This document shows positions 25,470 to 34,849 of a stretch of 64,000 nt of DNA, one piece after another (the first letter of the stretch is position 1; each line of letters starts with the position of its first letter). The stretch is from Streptococcus mitis (GTDB lineage Bacteria > Bacillota > Bacilli > Lactobacillales > Streptococcaceae). The notes under the pieces were generated by a model that saw only the letters and a list, made by a program, of their open reading frames with translations, searched no databases and had not been told where the DNA came from. The translations under genes were made by a program, and so were the position numbers. The stretch is from positions 806,001 to 870,000 of the forward strand of contig NZ_CABGJU010000001.1 in the NCBI RefSeq assembly GCF_902159415.1, in the 5' to 3' direction.

Positions 25470-26700
25470 AAAATTCCTCTAATCTCCATTTGTTTCTCTC
25501 TGCAATGTAGCCTCTGATGACTTCACCGTCATCTTGGTAGTCACGTTCTTCTAGAATCGCAACACTTTCTAAATCATGAATCTTGTAAGATTTAGAAAAA
25601 GGCACGCGCAGAGTAAAGGGTTCAAAAATTTCCTTAATCTTATCTAGCAATAAAGCCTGCAACTGTTCTCGACTATCTTTAGACTTTGCCGAAATCAGTG
25701 CATATGGCGTTTGAGTAGGCGTAAAGTCTTCCACCAAATCTGCTTTATTATAAAGGGTTAAGCGAGGAATATCCTCCATGTCCAAGTCTTTCATAATGGA
25801 GAGGACCGTTTTTTCATGTTCCTCATGATAAGGATTGCTGGCATCGATCACATGGACCAGTAGATCAACATGCTTGCTTTCTTCTAGGGTAGACTTGAAA
25901 CTTGACACCAACTCTGTCGGTAGGTCTTGGATAAATCCAACGGTATCTGTTAAGGTTACCTGTAGATTGCCCCCTAGATGTATGCTTTTAGTTGTTGCAT
26001 CTAGAGTTGCAAAAAGCTCATCCGCTTCATACTGGGTCTTGCTGGTCAAAGTATTCATAATAGTTGACTTCCCAGCATTTGTGTAACCAATCAAACCAAT
26101 CTTAAAGGTACTTGACTCCAAACGTTTTTCTCGAACTGTCGCTCGATTTTTCTCAACCACCTTGAGTTGACGTTCGATGTCTGTAATCTGGTTGCGAACG
26201 CTACGACGGTTAAGCTCCAGCTGACTTTCACCTGGACCACGGGAACCAATTCCCCCTGCCTGACGGCTGAGCATAATCCCCTGACCAACCAAACGAGGCA
26301 AGAGATACTTGAGTTGTGCAAGATGAACTTGTAGCTTACCTTCATGGCTTCGAGCTCTCATAGCAAAGATATCTAAAATCAGCTGCATACGGTCAATAAC
26401 TTTAACACCTAAGACTTCCTCTAAATTGACATTTTGTCGAGGTGTCAGACGGTTATTGACGATGACAGTCGTGATTTCTTCTGCGTCCACCATTTGAGCA
26501 ATTTCTTCCAACTTACCAGAACCGACAAAGGTCTTAGAGTCGTATTTTTCTCGTTTTTGTCTGTAGCTATCTACCACAACTGCTCCAGCTGTCTTAGCTA
26601 GACTAGCCAACTCTTCCATGGAGAGGTCAAAATTATCCATGCCCTGGAGTTCAACACCAATGAGCAGGACTCGTTCCTCTTTTTTCTCCGTTTCAATCAT
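25462..26700 (-). CDS. hflX: Ribosome-associated GTPase HflX
   Basis: Binds 50S subunits and splits stalled or heat-damaged ribosomes. The 412-residue product has the HflX N-terminal domain ([40 protein letters not shown]), the conserved [14 protein letters not shown] segment, a coiled helix, then the GTPase core: P-loop GYTNAGKST, switch DTVGFI, NKAD specificity motif and SAKS. Length is normal. The start overlaps the miaA stop by eight bases. Confidence 0.95.
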
Positions 26701-27577
26701 TTAAAAACTCCTCAATCTGGCTTAAAATACGGTCTTTTACACCAGATTCTCCTATCTGATAAAAGGTCACCTGCATGCGATTGCGAAACCAGGTTAGCTG
26801 GCGCTTGGCAAATCGACGAGTCGCTTGTTTTAGGGTATCACTAACTTCTTCCAAGGACTGCTCTCCTCGAAAATATGGGAAGAGTTCCTTGTAACCTATC
26901 CCTTTAGCAGCCTGAACATCTGGATAATGGTCAAACAACCACTTGGCTTCGTCTAGAAGTCCAGCTTCAAACATCAGGTCCACTCTGTGATTGATACGCT
27001 CATAAAGCTGACTACGCTCATCATCCAAGCAAATAATCAGCGGATCATATAAACTGTCTTGATTTTCCAAAACTTGACCAAAATGAGCAATTTCCAAGGC
27101 ACGCATAGCACGACGACGGTTAAACTGGGGAATTTCAAGACCTGCTTGCTCTACCAGATGGGCTAACACCTCATCTGAAAAATTCTCTAAACTAGCACGA
27201 TAAGCTAAAATCTCCTCGTGTGGTGTCTCGCCACCTAGATGATACCCCTCTAGCAGACTCTGGATGTAAAGTCCTGTCCCACCGGCGATAATAGCAAGCT
27301 TACCTCGACTTTGAATATCCTCAATGGCTGCCTTGGCTTCGGAAACAAAATCAAAAGCCGAGTAAGACTCGGTTACATCTCTAACATCGATTAAATGATG
27401 AGGGACAGTTGCCTGCTCCTCCGGACTAGCCTTGGCTGTTCCAATGTCTAGTCCTCGGTAGACCTGTTGGCTATCTCCACTAACTACTTCTCCATTGAAT
27501 CGCTGAGCAACTTCAATAGCGAGGGCAGTCTTTCCAACAGCTGTTGGGCCAACAATCACAATTATTTTGCTTTTCAT
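26693..27577 (-). CDS. miaA: tRNA dimethylallyltransferase
   Basis: Transfers the dimethylallyl group to A37 of tRNAs that read UNN codons. The 294-residue product has the P-loop [34 protein letters not shown], the [12 protein letters not shown] motif and [10 protein letters not shown]. The frame opens eight codons earlier, but ATG at 27577 is chosen because AAGGA lies before it and homologues begin close to IIVIVGPTA. It is the first gene of the five-gene operon down to 23126, with an extended -10 at 27617..27625. Confidence 0.95.
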   Translation of the reverse strand: MKSKIIVIVGPTAVGKTALAIEVAQRFNGEVVSGDSQQVYRGLDIGTAKASPEEQATVPHHLIDVRDVTESYSAFDFVSEAKAAIEDIQSRGKLAIIAGGTGLYIQSLLEGYHLGGETPHEEILAYRASLENFSDEVLAHLVEQAGLEIPQFNRRRAMRALEIAHFGQVLENQDSLYDPLIICLDDERSQLYERINHRVDLMFEAGLLDEAKWLFDHYPDVQAAKGIGYKELFPYFRGEQSLEEVSDTLKQATRRFAKRQLTWFRNRMQVTFYQIGESGVKDRILSQIEEFLND

Positions 27578-27616
27578 CGTTTTTCCTTGAAAAATTCCCA
27601 TTTTTTCGTTAATATT

Positions 27617-27625
27617 ATTATATCA
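27617..27625 (-). promoter_or_regulatory. Extended -10 promoter of the miaA operon
   Basis: TGA-TATAAT on the minus strand, 40 bases before the miaA ATG and back to back with the DUF3042 promoter. No -35 is needed or seen. Confidence 0.6.
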
Positions 27626-27646
27626 CAAAAAGCACAGTCAGAAAAA

Positions 27647-27655
27647 TGCTATATT
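27647..27655 (+). promoter_or_regulatory. Extended -10 promoter of the DUF3042 gene
   Basis: TGC-TATATT on the plus strand, 45 bases before the ATG at 27700. It is divergent from the miaA promoter. Confidence 0.5.
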
Positions 27656-27699
27656 TCTAGCTAATTCTGCCTAATATATAAATTAAAGGAGGAAGACTA

Positions 27700-27870
27700 A
27701 TGGCTAAAGGTTTTGCTAAAGGTCTCGTAACAGGTGTCGCAGGAACTGTTGCTGCTGTTGCTGGTGCAGTTTATGCAGTTAAAAAGAAAGTGATTGAACC
27801 AGAAGAACAAAAAGCAGCTTTCATCGAAGAAAACCGTAAAAAAGCAGCTCGCCGTCGTGTATCACGCTAA
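27700..27870 (+). CDS. Small DUF3042 family protein
   Basis: A 56-residue protein, one of only two plus-strand genes here. It has a short Ala/Val/Gly-rich hydrophobic stretch (about residues 8-26, GLVTGVAGTVAAVAGAV), then a very basic and acidic tail ending KKAARRRVSR. This is the layout of DUF3042, found widely in lactic acid bacteria with unknown function. AAAGGAGG at ideal spacing precedes the ATG, and a strong terminator follows six bases after the stop, so it is a genuine, probably well-expressed monocistronic gene. The hydrophobic part may sit in or on the membrane. Confidence 0.9.
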   Translation: MAKGFAKGLVTGVAGTVAAVAGAVYAVKKKVIEPEEQKAAFIEENRKKAARRRVSR

Positions 27871-27875
27871 TAATT

Positions 27876-27909
27876 AAAAAAAGAAGTTGGAAATCCAACT
27901 TCTTTTTTT
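27876..27909. terminator. Bidirectional terminator between DUF3042 gene and thyA
   Basis: AAAGAAGTTGG / CCAACTTCTTT with A and T runs on both sides. It serves the plus-strand small gene and the minus-strand thyA. Confidence 0.85.
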
Positions 27910-27913
27910 GTTA

Positions 27914-28753
27914 TTAAATAGCCAAATCAAACTTCAATTGCGGTTTCACAGGATCATAATCAACCAACTCAAAATCCTCTGCTTTAATATCAAAAAAGTT
28001 TGTCTTATCTGGTACATTCAAGACCAAACGTGGTTGGCAATTTGAAGGGTCACGACGGAGCAATTCCTGAGCTTGTTCAAATTGATTATCATAGATGTGA
28101 AGGTTATTGATAAAGTAGAAGAATTTTCCAACTTTCCAACCAAAGTGTTTAGCAATCATCATTTGAAGAGCCACATACTGCATGGCATTGATGTGATGAG
28201 CAACCAGCATATCGTTAGAACGCTGAGTCAAGGTTGCATCCAGGTAAATTTCCCCATCTACTCGACGAACATCAAACATGGTCTGGAAGGCACACGGCAG
28301 CAAGCCGTCTGTTTCCTCAAATGCCTGATAATCCCAAAGAGAGATGATATTGCGACGGTTCCAAGGATTAGCTTCTAACTGTTTGAGAATCTTATTAATG
28401 ATATCATGCTTCTTGACCACAGCCCCATAACGCTCACCAATTGTCCCGGTATCTCCCACTTCCCAGTCATTCCAGTAGTGAACATTGTACTTGTCATTAA
28501 GAACCTCTAGGCTATTGGACTGGTCTTGATAAATCCAAAGAACTTCCTTGATGGCTGATTTAATAGCAATTGGACGCAAAGTTGTAATTGGAAATTCACC
28601 CTTTGACAAATCATACTCTGCAAAAGCTCCAGTTACATACTTAGAGTTGGCAACTGTTCCGTCCTTGTACTTGGGACGAGCCTGTTCTGAAAAGACACCA
28701 TCATTCAGGATTCGCTCGATATTCTCTTTAAAAATCTTATCCGCTTTTGTCAT
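27914..28753 (-). CDS. thyA: Thymidylate synthase
   Basis: Methylates dUMP to dTMP using methylenetetrahydrofolate. The 279-residue product has RRNIISLW, the catalytic Cys in LLPCAFQTM, the dUMP-binding [18 protein letters not shown] and NCQPRLVLN. Length is normal. GAGGTGAG precedes the ATG, and an extended -10 (TGC-TATACT) lies at 28783..28791. It stands alone between that promoter and the bidirectional terminator. No folA or other folate gene is adjacent. Confidence 0.96.
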   Translation of the reverse strand: MTKADKIFKENIERILNDGVFSEQARPKYKDGTVANSKYVTGAFAEYDLSKGEFPITTLRPIAIKSAIKEVLWIYQDQSNSLEVLNDKYNVHYWNDWEVGDTGTIGERYGAVVKKHDIINKILKQLEANPWNRRNIISLWDYQAFEETDGLLPCAFQTMFDVRRVDGEIYLDATLTQRSNDMLVAHHINAMQYVALQMMIAKHFGWKVGKFFYFINNLHIYDNQFEQAQELLRRDPSNCQPRLVLNVPDKTNFFDIKAEDFELVDYDPVKPQLKFDLAI

Positions 28754-28782
28754 TTACTCTCACCTCATTTATTGTCCTAACT

Positions 28783-28791
28783 AGTATAGCA
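28783..28791 (-). promoter_or_regulatory. Extended -10 promoter of thyA
   Basis: TGC-TATACT on the minus strand, 29 bases before the ATG. Confidence 0.55.
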
Positions 28792-28805
28792 TAAAAAGAT
28801 TTTTT

Positions 28806-29240
28806 CTACATACTCAGAAAATCAATAGCCTTTTTATATTTCTTCAATCTTTCCCTATCCTTTTCAGTAATAGAAGACAATCTCGATAAATCTGAATTAT
28901 GTTTTAGATCAGCTAATTTTACTACTCTTGCAAGAGGATTTTTCTTCACAGTTTCCAGATATGTTTGATAATCTTGCTCCTTTTTCTTTGTCAAAACCTG
29001 AACAGCAGTAACTACTGTTTCTGGTAAACCAGCTTGTAATAGTTCTTCAGCTGAAACAGGACTATCCTCTATAACATCATGTAGCAGAGCCACTGCTTTT
29101 TCTTCTTCAGTATCAACTTGGCTTGCTACATAGATTGGATGTTCTATATAATCTACTCCTGCCTTATCCAGTTGCCCTTCATGAGCTTTCCTAGCAATAG
29201 ACAAGGCTAAATCAACCATGGATTGTTCTGCAGTATTCAT
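28806..29240 (-). CDS. HD-domain protein, RelA/SpoT hydrolase-like
   Basis: The 144-residue single-domain protein has the arrangement of the (p)ppGpp hydrolase part of RelA/SpoT and MESH1: KAHEGQLDKAGVDYIEHP with the first His, then LLHDVIEDS (HDxxED) and KLADLKHNSD with the later metal Asp. No synthetase or regulatory domain is attached. It may degrade alarmones or another pyrophosphorylated nucleotide, but activity is inferred. AGGAGG lies before the ATG. It sits between glcK and thyA with its own spacing, so it may be transcribed alone. No promoter is clear. Confidence 0.82.
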   Translation of the reverse strand: MNTAEQSMVDLALSIARKAHEGQLDKAGVDYIEHPIYVASQVDTEEEKAVALLHDVIEDSPVSAEELLQAGLPETVVTAVQVLTKKKEQDYQTYLETVKKNPLARVVKLADLKHNSDLSRLSSITEKDRERLKKYKKAIDFLSM

Positions 29241-29297
29241 CCAAAATTCCTCCTATCATTATTGAGTTATTACTTTATTCTAACAACTTCAACTCAA

Positions 29298-29325
29298 AAA
29301 GAGCTTGATCAATAACCAAGCTCTT
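29298..29325 (-). terminator. Terminator after glcK
   Basis: AAGAGCTTG / CAAGCTCTT stem with nine-base loop and a minus-strand T run, 13 bases past the glcK stop. Confidence 0.8.
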
Positions 29326-29337
29326 GATTCATATGTT

Positions 29338-30297
29338 TTATTGCAAGACAAGAGATGCTGCTCCGATAACTCCAGCGTCATTTCCTAGAGTCGCAAGAGC
29401 TAGCTTAGTTGTTGTGCGAACTTGTGGGAAAGTATTTTCATCATAAACCTTTTGCACGCCTTGAAGAAGGAATTCTCCTGCAGCTGATACACCACCACCG
29501 ATAACGATTGTTGATGGATTTAAGATAGAACCGATGTTGGCACATGCAATACCCAAGTAACGTGAGAAGTTACGGTAAACAATCAAGGCAAGGTCGTCCC
29601 CTTCCTTTGCCAAATCAAAGACAGTTTTAGCAGTTACTTCTTCACCGTCGTCAATCAAGCGTTTCAAGGTCGCATCGCCTTCGTATTCATCTGCGTAACG
29701 ACGAGTCAAGTTAACAATCCCTGTTGCTGAGGCTACTGTCTCAAGACAGCCTTTTTTACCACAAGTACATGCGATTGGTTGGTCAAAATCAACTGTGATA
29801 TGGCCAAGCTCACCGGCAGCACCTGCAACACCGTGAAGCAATTTACCTTCTGCCACGATACCGCCACCAACACCTGTACCCAGAGTCATAAAGACAACGT
29901 CTGGTTGGTTTTCACCAGCACCCATCCAACGCTCACCAAGAGCAGCTACGTTGGCATCATTGTCGATAAAGAATGGAATACCCAAGGCTTTTTCCATCTT
30001 TTCTTTGATTGGTTGAAGAGTTTTCCAGTTGAGGTTGTAGGCTCCGATAACAGTTCCCTTTTCACGATCAACCACACCAGGTGAACCCATACCGATTCCA
30101 CGGAAGTCTGTCGCAGACAATCCAAGCAATTCAAAACGATGTTGAATAGATTCAATCATATCGTCTACAATATGGCTTCCTTCATCCAAAATGTTGGTCT
30201 TAATAGACCATTTTTCTTGGATTTCTCCTTCTTGAGTTAAAATTGCGAACTTAACAGATGTCCCACCAAGGTCAATCCCGATAATCTTTTGACTCAT
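29338..30297 (-). CDS. glcK: ROK-family glucokinase
   Basis: Phosphorylates cytoplasmic glucose to glucose 6-phosphate with ATP. The 319-residue ROK kinase has the phosphate loop GIDLGGTSVKFAI at residues 6-18, the sugar-binding NDANVAALGE, GTGVGGGIV, the zinc motif CTCGKKGCLE with the ROK signature around GELGH, and GGGVSAAGE. GGAGAAAAAG lies before the ATG. An extended -10 (TGG-TATACT) is visible around 30342..30350. In streptococci ROK glucokinases also affect catabolite control. Confidence 0.95.
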   Translation of the reverse strand: MSQKIIGIDLGGTSVKFAILTQEGEIQEKWSIKTNILDEGSHIVDDMIESIQHRFELLGLSATDFRGIGMGSPGVVDREKGTVIGAYNLNWKTLQPIKEKMEKALGIPFFIDNDANVAALGERWMGAGENQPDVVFMTLGTGVGGGIVAEGKLLHGVAGAAGELGHITVDFDQPIACTCGKKGCLETVASATGIVNLTRRYADEYEGDATLKRLIDDGEEVTAKTVFDLAKEGDDLALIVYRNFSRYLGIACANIGSILNPSTIVIGGGVSAAGEFLLQGVQKVYDENTFPQVRTTTKLALATLGNDAGVIGAASLVLQ

Positions 30298-30402
30298 CTT
30301 TTTCTCCTTTTATTATAAATTGAAAATGCTTACAGTACTAGTATACCAAAATCCGCCTATCTATGCAAAGGTTTGCATTAACTTTCCAGATTTTTTTCTA
30401 TT

Positions 30403-31263
30403 CTATGGTTTCCACAAACCAGAAGCATCTACATAATAGCGTCCACCATCCACTCGCTCATTCTTAGCCATTTTGCCGTCTGATTTGAGATAGTAGTTTC
30501 CTTGCCAAGCATTACGAGCATAAGAACCATCTGATTTTAAGTAGTACCAAGATTGGTAAGAAGAATCATAAACCCACTCACTCTTAGCCATCTTACCATT
30601 TGACTTGAGGTAGTATGCACCTTGCCAAGTATTACGCGCATAAGAACCATCTGATTTGAGATAATACCAGGCTTTGTAGTAAGAATCATAAATCCATTCA
30701 CCCTGAGCCATCTTACCATCTGATTTTAGATAGTAACTTCCTTGCCAAGTATCGCGTGCATAAGAACCATCTGATTTGAGATAATACCAAGCTTGGTAAT
30801 AGTTATCATATACCCACTCATTCTCAGCCATTATTCCATCTGATTTGAGGTAGTAAGCACCCTGCCAAGTATTCGTTACTGGTTTCCCATTTTCAGAAAA
30901 ATAGTACCAAGATCCATTCTGACGAACCCAGCCACTTTCAGCTGCTACACTAGGAGTAGGTTCTGCACTATTTGGTGCTACGCTGTCAGGTGATACACTG
31001 TTGTTATCTTGAGATGCCCCCGTCTTTTTCTCTTTTAGCACTCCCTTTGGTGCATTCTTAGATTCACAGGCTATCCCATCATGATCCCTATCTAGAGCAT
31101 CAGAATAACCTGGTTCTCCCTTATGAATATCTGCATAACCATTCTCCCAAGCTTCCTTACAGCTTGAAAAATGGATACTTTCATCTGCCACAACTGGATG
31201 TAAAAACAAAGCTAGAGCAGGTAAAGAAGCTAGGCCTAGTTTTAATAAATGACGTTTGTTCAT
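30403..31263 (-). CDS. Excalibur-domain choline-binding surface protein (CbpL-like)
   Basis: Exported protein held on phosphocholine of teichoic acids. The 286 residues comprise a signal peptide (about 1-26, cut near VVADE), an excalibur calcium-binding domain (CKEAWENGYADI to RDHDGIACE, two Cys and the DxDxDG-like loop), a Ser/Pro linker, and then choline-binding repeats (WYYLKSDGSYA and WQGAYYLKSDGKMA types) to the end. Pneumococcal CbpL has a similar start and a further C-terminal domain that is absent here. The repeats are in 120-base tandem units between 30481 and 30840. AGGAG precedes the ATG. The binding partner or function is not known from sequence. Confidence 0.88.
   Translation of the reverse strand: MNKRHLLKLGLASLPALALFLHPVVADESIHFSSCKEAWENGYADIHKGEPGYSDALDRDHDGIACESKNAPKGVLKEKKTGASQDNNSVSPDSVAPNSAEPTPSVAAESGWVRQNGSWYYFSENGKPVTNTWQGAYYLKSDGIMAENEWVYDNYYQAWYYLKSDGSYARDTWQGSYYLKSDGKMAQGEWIYDSYYKAWYYLKSDGSYARNTWQGAYYLKSNGKMAKSEWVYDSSYQSWYYLKSDGSYARNAWQGNYYLKSDGKMAKNERVDGGRYYVDASGLWKP
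30481..30840 (-). repeat. Three 120-bp tandem repeats in the choline-binding gene
   Basis: The same columns recur exactly every 120 bases (for example GCCATCTTACCAT at 30587 and 30707). Each encodes a 40-residue pair of choline-binding repeats. Confidence 0.85.
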
Positions 31264-31312
31264 GATTTTCTCCTAAAATTATAATATCAACTTCCATATT
31301 ATTTTATCAAAC

Positions 31313-31930
31313 TTATTTCTGCAATTCAAGAAAACTTCTAGTTATTTCTGCAAACTCTTTTGGTTTTGCCCTATTCAAAATATGAGGGCCGTCAGGGATA
31401 ATCTGGAACTGGGAATTTGGCATCAGTTCTTGAATAGCTTTCATTGAACTGAGATTAGGCTTATCCTGACTACCACAAATTAACAAGCTTGGATATGGAC
31501 AATTTCGTGCAATCTCTCTTAAATCAAGTGTTTTTAATTCCTCAGAAACTCCAACCATAAGAGCCTTATCTGCTCCCTGTTTCTCAAATATCCTTTTGGG
31601 AAGCAATTTAAATATCAGCAACTGAATATAAAAAGGAATGTTACCCGCTAGTTTCAGTGGACAGCCTGACAAAACCAAGGCCTTAAGATTTGATATATCA
31701 GAACTTGAAAGCTCCAGTGCAAGGGCAGCACCTAAGGACAAACCGATTAGGACAAAAGGTTCCGTTTCCACTGTTAAGCGCTGATAAATGCGCTCCTTAG
31801 CTTCTTGGTAGGTAGTAACTCCGGAGGGAAATAACTCTAGGGCTTCAGAAGGATAATCTGCAAGAAAATTCTGAACTTCTTTCCAACTATCTGCTGACTG
31901 ACCTAGGCCATGTAATAATATTAGTTTCAT
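31313..31930 (-). CDS. Alpha/beta hydrolase
   Basis: The 205-residue cytoplasmic hydrolase has an oxyanion segment LLHGLGQSADSW, the nucleophile elbow GLSLGAA (Ser about residue 71), a late acid candidate in GSQDKPN and the catalytic His in GPHIL. Substrate unknown. The fold is that of small esterases and MenH-like enzymes, but no specific assignment is possible. Its ATG abuts the pabB stop directly (31930/31931), with GAAGGAG inside the end of pabB, so it is translationally coupled to it. Confidence 0.82.
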   Translation of the reverse strand: MKLILLHGLGQSADSWKEVQNFLADYPSEALELFPSGVTTYQEAKERIYQRLTVETEPFVLIGLSLGAALALELSSSDISNLKALVLSGCPLKLAGNIPFYIQLLIFKLLPKRIFEKQGADKALMVGVSEELKTLDLREIARNCPYPSLLICGSQDKPNLSSMKAIQELMPNSQFQIIPDGPHILNRAKPKEFAEITRSFLELQK

Positions 31931-33652
31931 TTAGTTCTCCTTCACTGACAACTCATACAAGCCCCTTACTGCATTACAAGCATAAATGACCTCTGCCTGT
32001 TTCAAATCATCTATGGTTAAGGCCTTCTCTTCTACCTGCTCGATTTCAAGTAAATACTGGCGATAAATCCCTGGTAAAATGCCAAGAGTACTAGGTGGGG
32101 TATAGAGCTTGCTATTCATTTTTAAGACCAGATTACCAATAGAGGTTTCAAGCAACTTTCCATCAGCAGTGTGATAGATGATTTCCTGCTCTCCCACTGT
32201 CAAATGTGGTCGGTATGTCGTCTTAAAGTAGGTAAAGGCCTGCTCCAAATCAGCTTCTTGCTGACAAAGCTTGGCCTGACAAAAACTAGAGCTAAGCGGT
32301 GTCAATACTTGTCGTTCAATTTCAATCTCTCCAGATTTGCTGAGACTGATTCGTATCCGATAATCTTGATGGATGTCACAAGACTGGCACTCCTTCTCTA
32401 ACTTTTGTCTCAAAACTTCTTTGTCAAATGGAAAAGCAAAATAACGACTAGCCTTTTGCAGTCTTTCCAGATGTTGCTTTTCAAAGAGCAATTTTTTCTG
32501 GCTGATTTTCCCTGTCGTAATCAGCTGAAAACGAGGTTGTTTTCGGTAAAGAATAGCCGCCTTGTGCTGGACTTCACGGTATTCTGACTCCCAAGTACTA
32601 TCCCAAGTGATGCCACCTCCGACACCATAGATGGCTTGCCCTTGCTGCAGTTGAATGGTTCGAATAGCCACATTGAAAATCCGTCGTCCATTGGGCAGTA
32701 AGAGGCCAACAGTTCCACAGTATACTCCACGCGCTTGTAGTTCCAAGTTCTTGATAATTTCCATGGTCGCTATCTTGGGAGCTCCTGTGATGGAGCCACA
32801 TGGAAAGAGCGAACGGAAGATTTCTACTAGATCAACATCCGGTCGTAACTGACTCTTGATAGTCGAAGTCATCTGCCACACCGTAGAATACTGCTCCACT
32901 TGGCATAAACGCTCCACATGCTCACTACCAACCTCAGAAATACGATTCATGTCATTTCGCAAGAGGTCCACTATCATCATGTTTTCTGAACGATTTTTGG
33001 GATCCTGTTCCAACCAAGCCGCCTCTTTCAAGTCGTCATCGTTATTCAAACCACGTTTAGTTGTGCCCTTCATAGGACGAGTCGTCAACTCACGACCATT
33101 CTGCTCAAAAAAGAGTTCTGGACTCATGGAAATTACTGCCATCTCGTCATGCTCTACGTAGGCATTGTAGCCCGCCTCCTGCTCCACCACCATACGATTG
33201 TAGATAGCAAAAGGATTGGCAGACAACTCCTGCTTGAGTTGGACCGTATAATTGACCTGATAGGTATCTCCTTGTCTTAAATGATGGTGAATTTGGGTAA
33301 TAGCCTTTTCATAGTTCTCTGCAGAAGTTACTTCCTGCCAGTTTGATGGCAACTCCACCTCCTCATAAGTCAGAGGAATGTTAGATGTTTCAACACTGTT
33401 ATGAACAGTGAAGTAAAGCAAATACTCTCCTAACAAGGGACCCTCGTGAACCGCTAACTTCTCCTCAAAAGCAGGTGCTGCTTCATAACTAACGTAACCT
33501 ACTACATAATAGCCTTGCTCTTGATAGTTTTCCACTTGAGCTAATAAGTCCGTCACTTCTACTAAATTTCTGGTTTTTAACTCTTTGATCGGCTGGGTAA
33601 AGGTGTATCTCTCGCCCAAAGCTCTAAAATCAATCACTGTTTTTCTATGCAT
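31931..33652 (-). CDS. pabB: Aminodeoxychorismate synthase component I fused to an aminodeoxychorismate lyase-like domain
   Basis: Makes 4-amino-4-deoxychorismate from chorismate and ammonia, and probably converts it to p-aminobenzoate for folate. Residues 1 to about 370 are the chorismate-binding half (SMSPELFFE, RPMKGTTKRG, CGSITGAPK, YGVGGGITWDS). The remaining about 200 are a PLP class IV fold with candidate Schiff-base Lys in FKTTYRPHL, then ETSIGNLVL and LGILPGIYR. At 573 residues it matches known PabBC fusions. No glutaminase subunit (PabA) is in the window. The ATG is six bases from a TG-extended TATACT and has no ribosome site, so it appears leaderless. It forms a two-gene unit with the hydrolase. 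Confidence 0.92.
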   Translation of the reverse strand: MHRKTVIDFRALGERYTFTQPIKELKTRNLVEVTDLLAQVENYQEQGYYVVGYVSYEAAPAFEEKLAVHEGPLLGEYLLYFTVHNSVETSNIPLTYEEVELPSNWQEVTSAENYEKAITQIHHHLRQGDTYQVNYTVQLKQELSANPFAIYNRMVVEQEAGYNAYVEHDEMAVISMSPELFFEQNGRELTTRPMKGTTKRGLNNDDDLKEAAWLEQDPKNRSENMMIVDLLRNDMNRISEVGSEHVERLCQVEQYSTVWQMTSTIKSQLRPDVDLVEIFRSLFPCGSITGAPKIATMEIIKNLELQARGVYCGTVGLLLPNGRRIFNVAIRTIQLQQGQAIYGVGGGITWDSTWESEYREVQHKAAILYRKQPRFQLITTGKISQKKLLFEKQHLERLQKASRYFAFPFDKEVLRQKLEKECQSCDIHQDYRIRISLSKSGEIEIERQVLTPLSSSFCQAKLCQQEADLEQAFTYFKTTYRPHLTVGEQEIIYHTADGKLLETSIGNLVLKMNSKLYTPPSTLGILPGIYRQYLLEIEQVEEKALTIDDLKQAEVIYACNAVRGLYELSVKEN

Positions 33653-33658
33653 ATTCTA

Positions 33659-33667
33659 AGTATACCA
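33659..33667 (-). promoter_or_regulatory. Extended -10 promoter giving leaderless pabB mRNA
   Basis: TGG-TATACT on the minus strand with only six bases between the hexamer and the pabB ATG, so the predicted start point is the A of ATG. The promoter overlaps the upstream terminator region. Confidence 0.65.
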
Positions 33668-33703
33668 TAAAAGCCAGACCCCAAACAGGAGATCTGGCTT
33701 TTT
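33668..33703 (-). terminator. Terminator after msrAB
   Basis: AAAGCCAGA / TCTGGCTTT stem with a 13-base loop, and TTTT on the minus strand. It lies 22 bases past the msrAB stop. Confidence 0.7.
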
Positions 33704-33724
33704 AACTAATATGGTTGAGAAAAC

Positions 33725-34840
33725 TTACTCAACATAATCTAACAAGTAACCATAACCCTTTTCTTCCATTTGATCCTTAGGAATAAAACGGATAGACAGG
33801 CTGTTAATACAATAGCGTAGCCCTCCCTTGTCCTGAGGTCCATCTGTAAAGACATGTCCTAAGTGGGAATCACCAGTTCGGCTTCTGACTTCTGTTCTGA
33901 CCATATTATAAGACTTGTCTTCCTTGTAGGCCGCAACATCTGGACTGATAGGCTGGGTAAAACTTGGCCAACCACAACCCGATTCAAATTTATCTTTCGA
34001 AGAAAAGAGAGGTTCTCCAGTTGCTACATCTACATAAATTCCTGATTCAAATTTATCCCAGTAACGATTTGAAAAGGCGCGTTCTGTTTGACCGTTTTGA
34101 GTCACTGCATACTCCTCAGGAGAGAGGAGTTTTTTCAATTCATCGTCACTCGGTTTTGGATATTTACTCGCATCAATAACAGGATAGGCTGCTTGATTGA
34201 CATTGATATGGCAATATCCATTAGGATTTTTCTGGAGATAATCTTGGTGATAGTCCTCAGCCACGATAAAATTTCTTAAGGCTTCCTTTTCAACCGCTAG
34301 AGGCTGGTCATACTTCTTAGAAACTTGATCAAAGACTTGATTGATGACTTCTAGGTCTTTATCATCTGTATAGTAGACTCCCGTGCGATATTGGGTTCCT
34401 ACGTCATTACCTTGCTTGTTTTTACTAGTTGGATTGATAATGCGGAAATAATGGAGCAGGATTTCTTTTAAAGAAATTTGATTGGCATCATAAGTCACAT
34501 GAACAGTTTCAGCATGCCCCGTTTGGCCAATCAATTCATACTGGGTTGTTTCTCCTCTACCATTCGCATAACCAGAAACAGCATCTGTCACACCCGCTAC
34601 TCGAGAAAAATATTCTTCAACTCCCCAGAAACAGCCTCCCGCTAGATAGATTTCATGTAGGTCAGCATCTTTATCTGGCTCTGTTTTTTTCTTAGCACCT
34701 TGACCTTGGCTAACAGCTGCTTTCTCAATTTGAGAGGTATCGGAGTAGCTAGCGCTTCTTTTTTCCAAAAGAAATAAAATTCCGATGATGATGCAAATGA
34801 ACACTCCAATTAAGAGTATTGTTTTTAATTTATCATTCAT
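33725..34840 (-). CDS. msrAB: Membrane-anchored methionine sulfoxide reductase A/B fusion
   Basis: Repairs both S- and R-methionine sulfoxide in surface and exported proteins. The 371 residues hold an N-terminal signal anchor (about 8-25), an MsrA domain with catalytic Cys in [11 protein letters not shown], and an MsrB domain with GCGWPSF and catalytic Cys in [11 protein letters not shown]. The extracytoplasmic location is inferred from the anchor. It starts nine bases after the thioredoxin lipoprotein, its likely reductant. The pair fits the pneumococcal Etrx1-MsrAB1 system. The membrane electron donor CcdA normally linked to it is not next to it here. Confidence 0.94.
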   Translation of the reverse strand: MNDKLKTILLIGVFICIIIGILFLLEKRSASYSDTSQIEKAAVSQGQGAKKKTEPDKDADLHEIYLAGGCFWGVEEYFSRVAGVTDAVSGYANGRGETTQYELIGQTGHAETVHVTYDANQISLKEILLHYFRIINPTSKNKQGNDVGTQYRTGVYYTDDKDLEVINQVFDQVSKKYDQPLAVEKEALRNFIVAEDYHQDYLQKNPNGYCHINVNQAAYPVIDASKYPKPSDDELKKLLSPEEYAVTQNGQTERAFSNRYWDKFESGIYVDVATGEPLFSSKDKFESGCGWPSFTQPISPDVAAYKEDKSYNMVRTEVRSRTGDSHLGHVFTDGPQDKGGLRYCINSLSIRFIPKDQMEEKGYGYLLDYVE

Positions 34841-34849
34841 AATAAGCCT

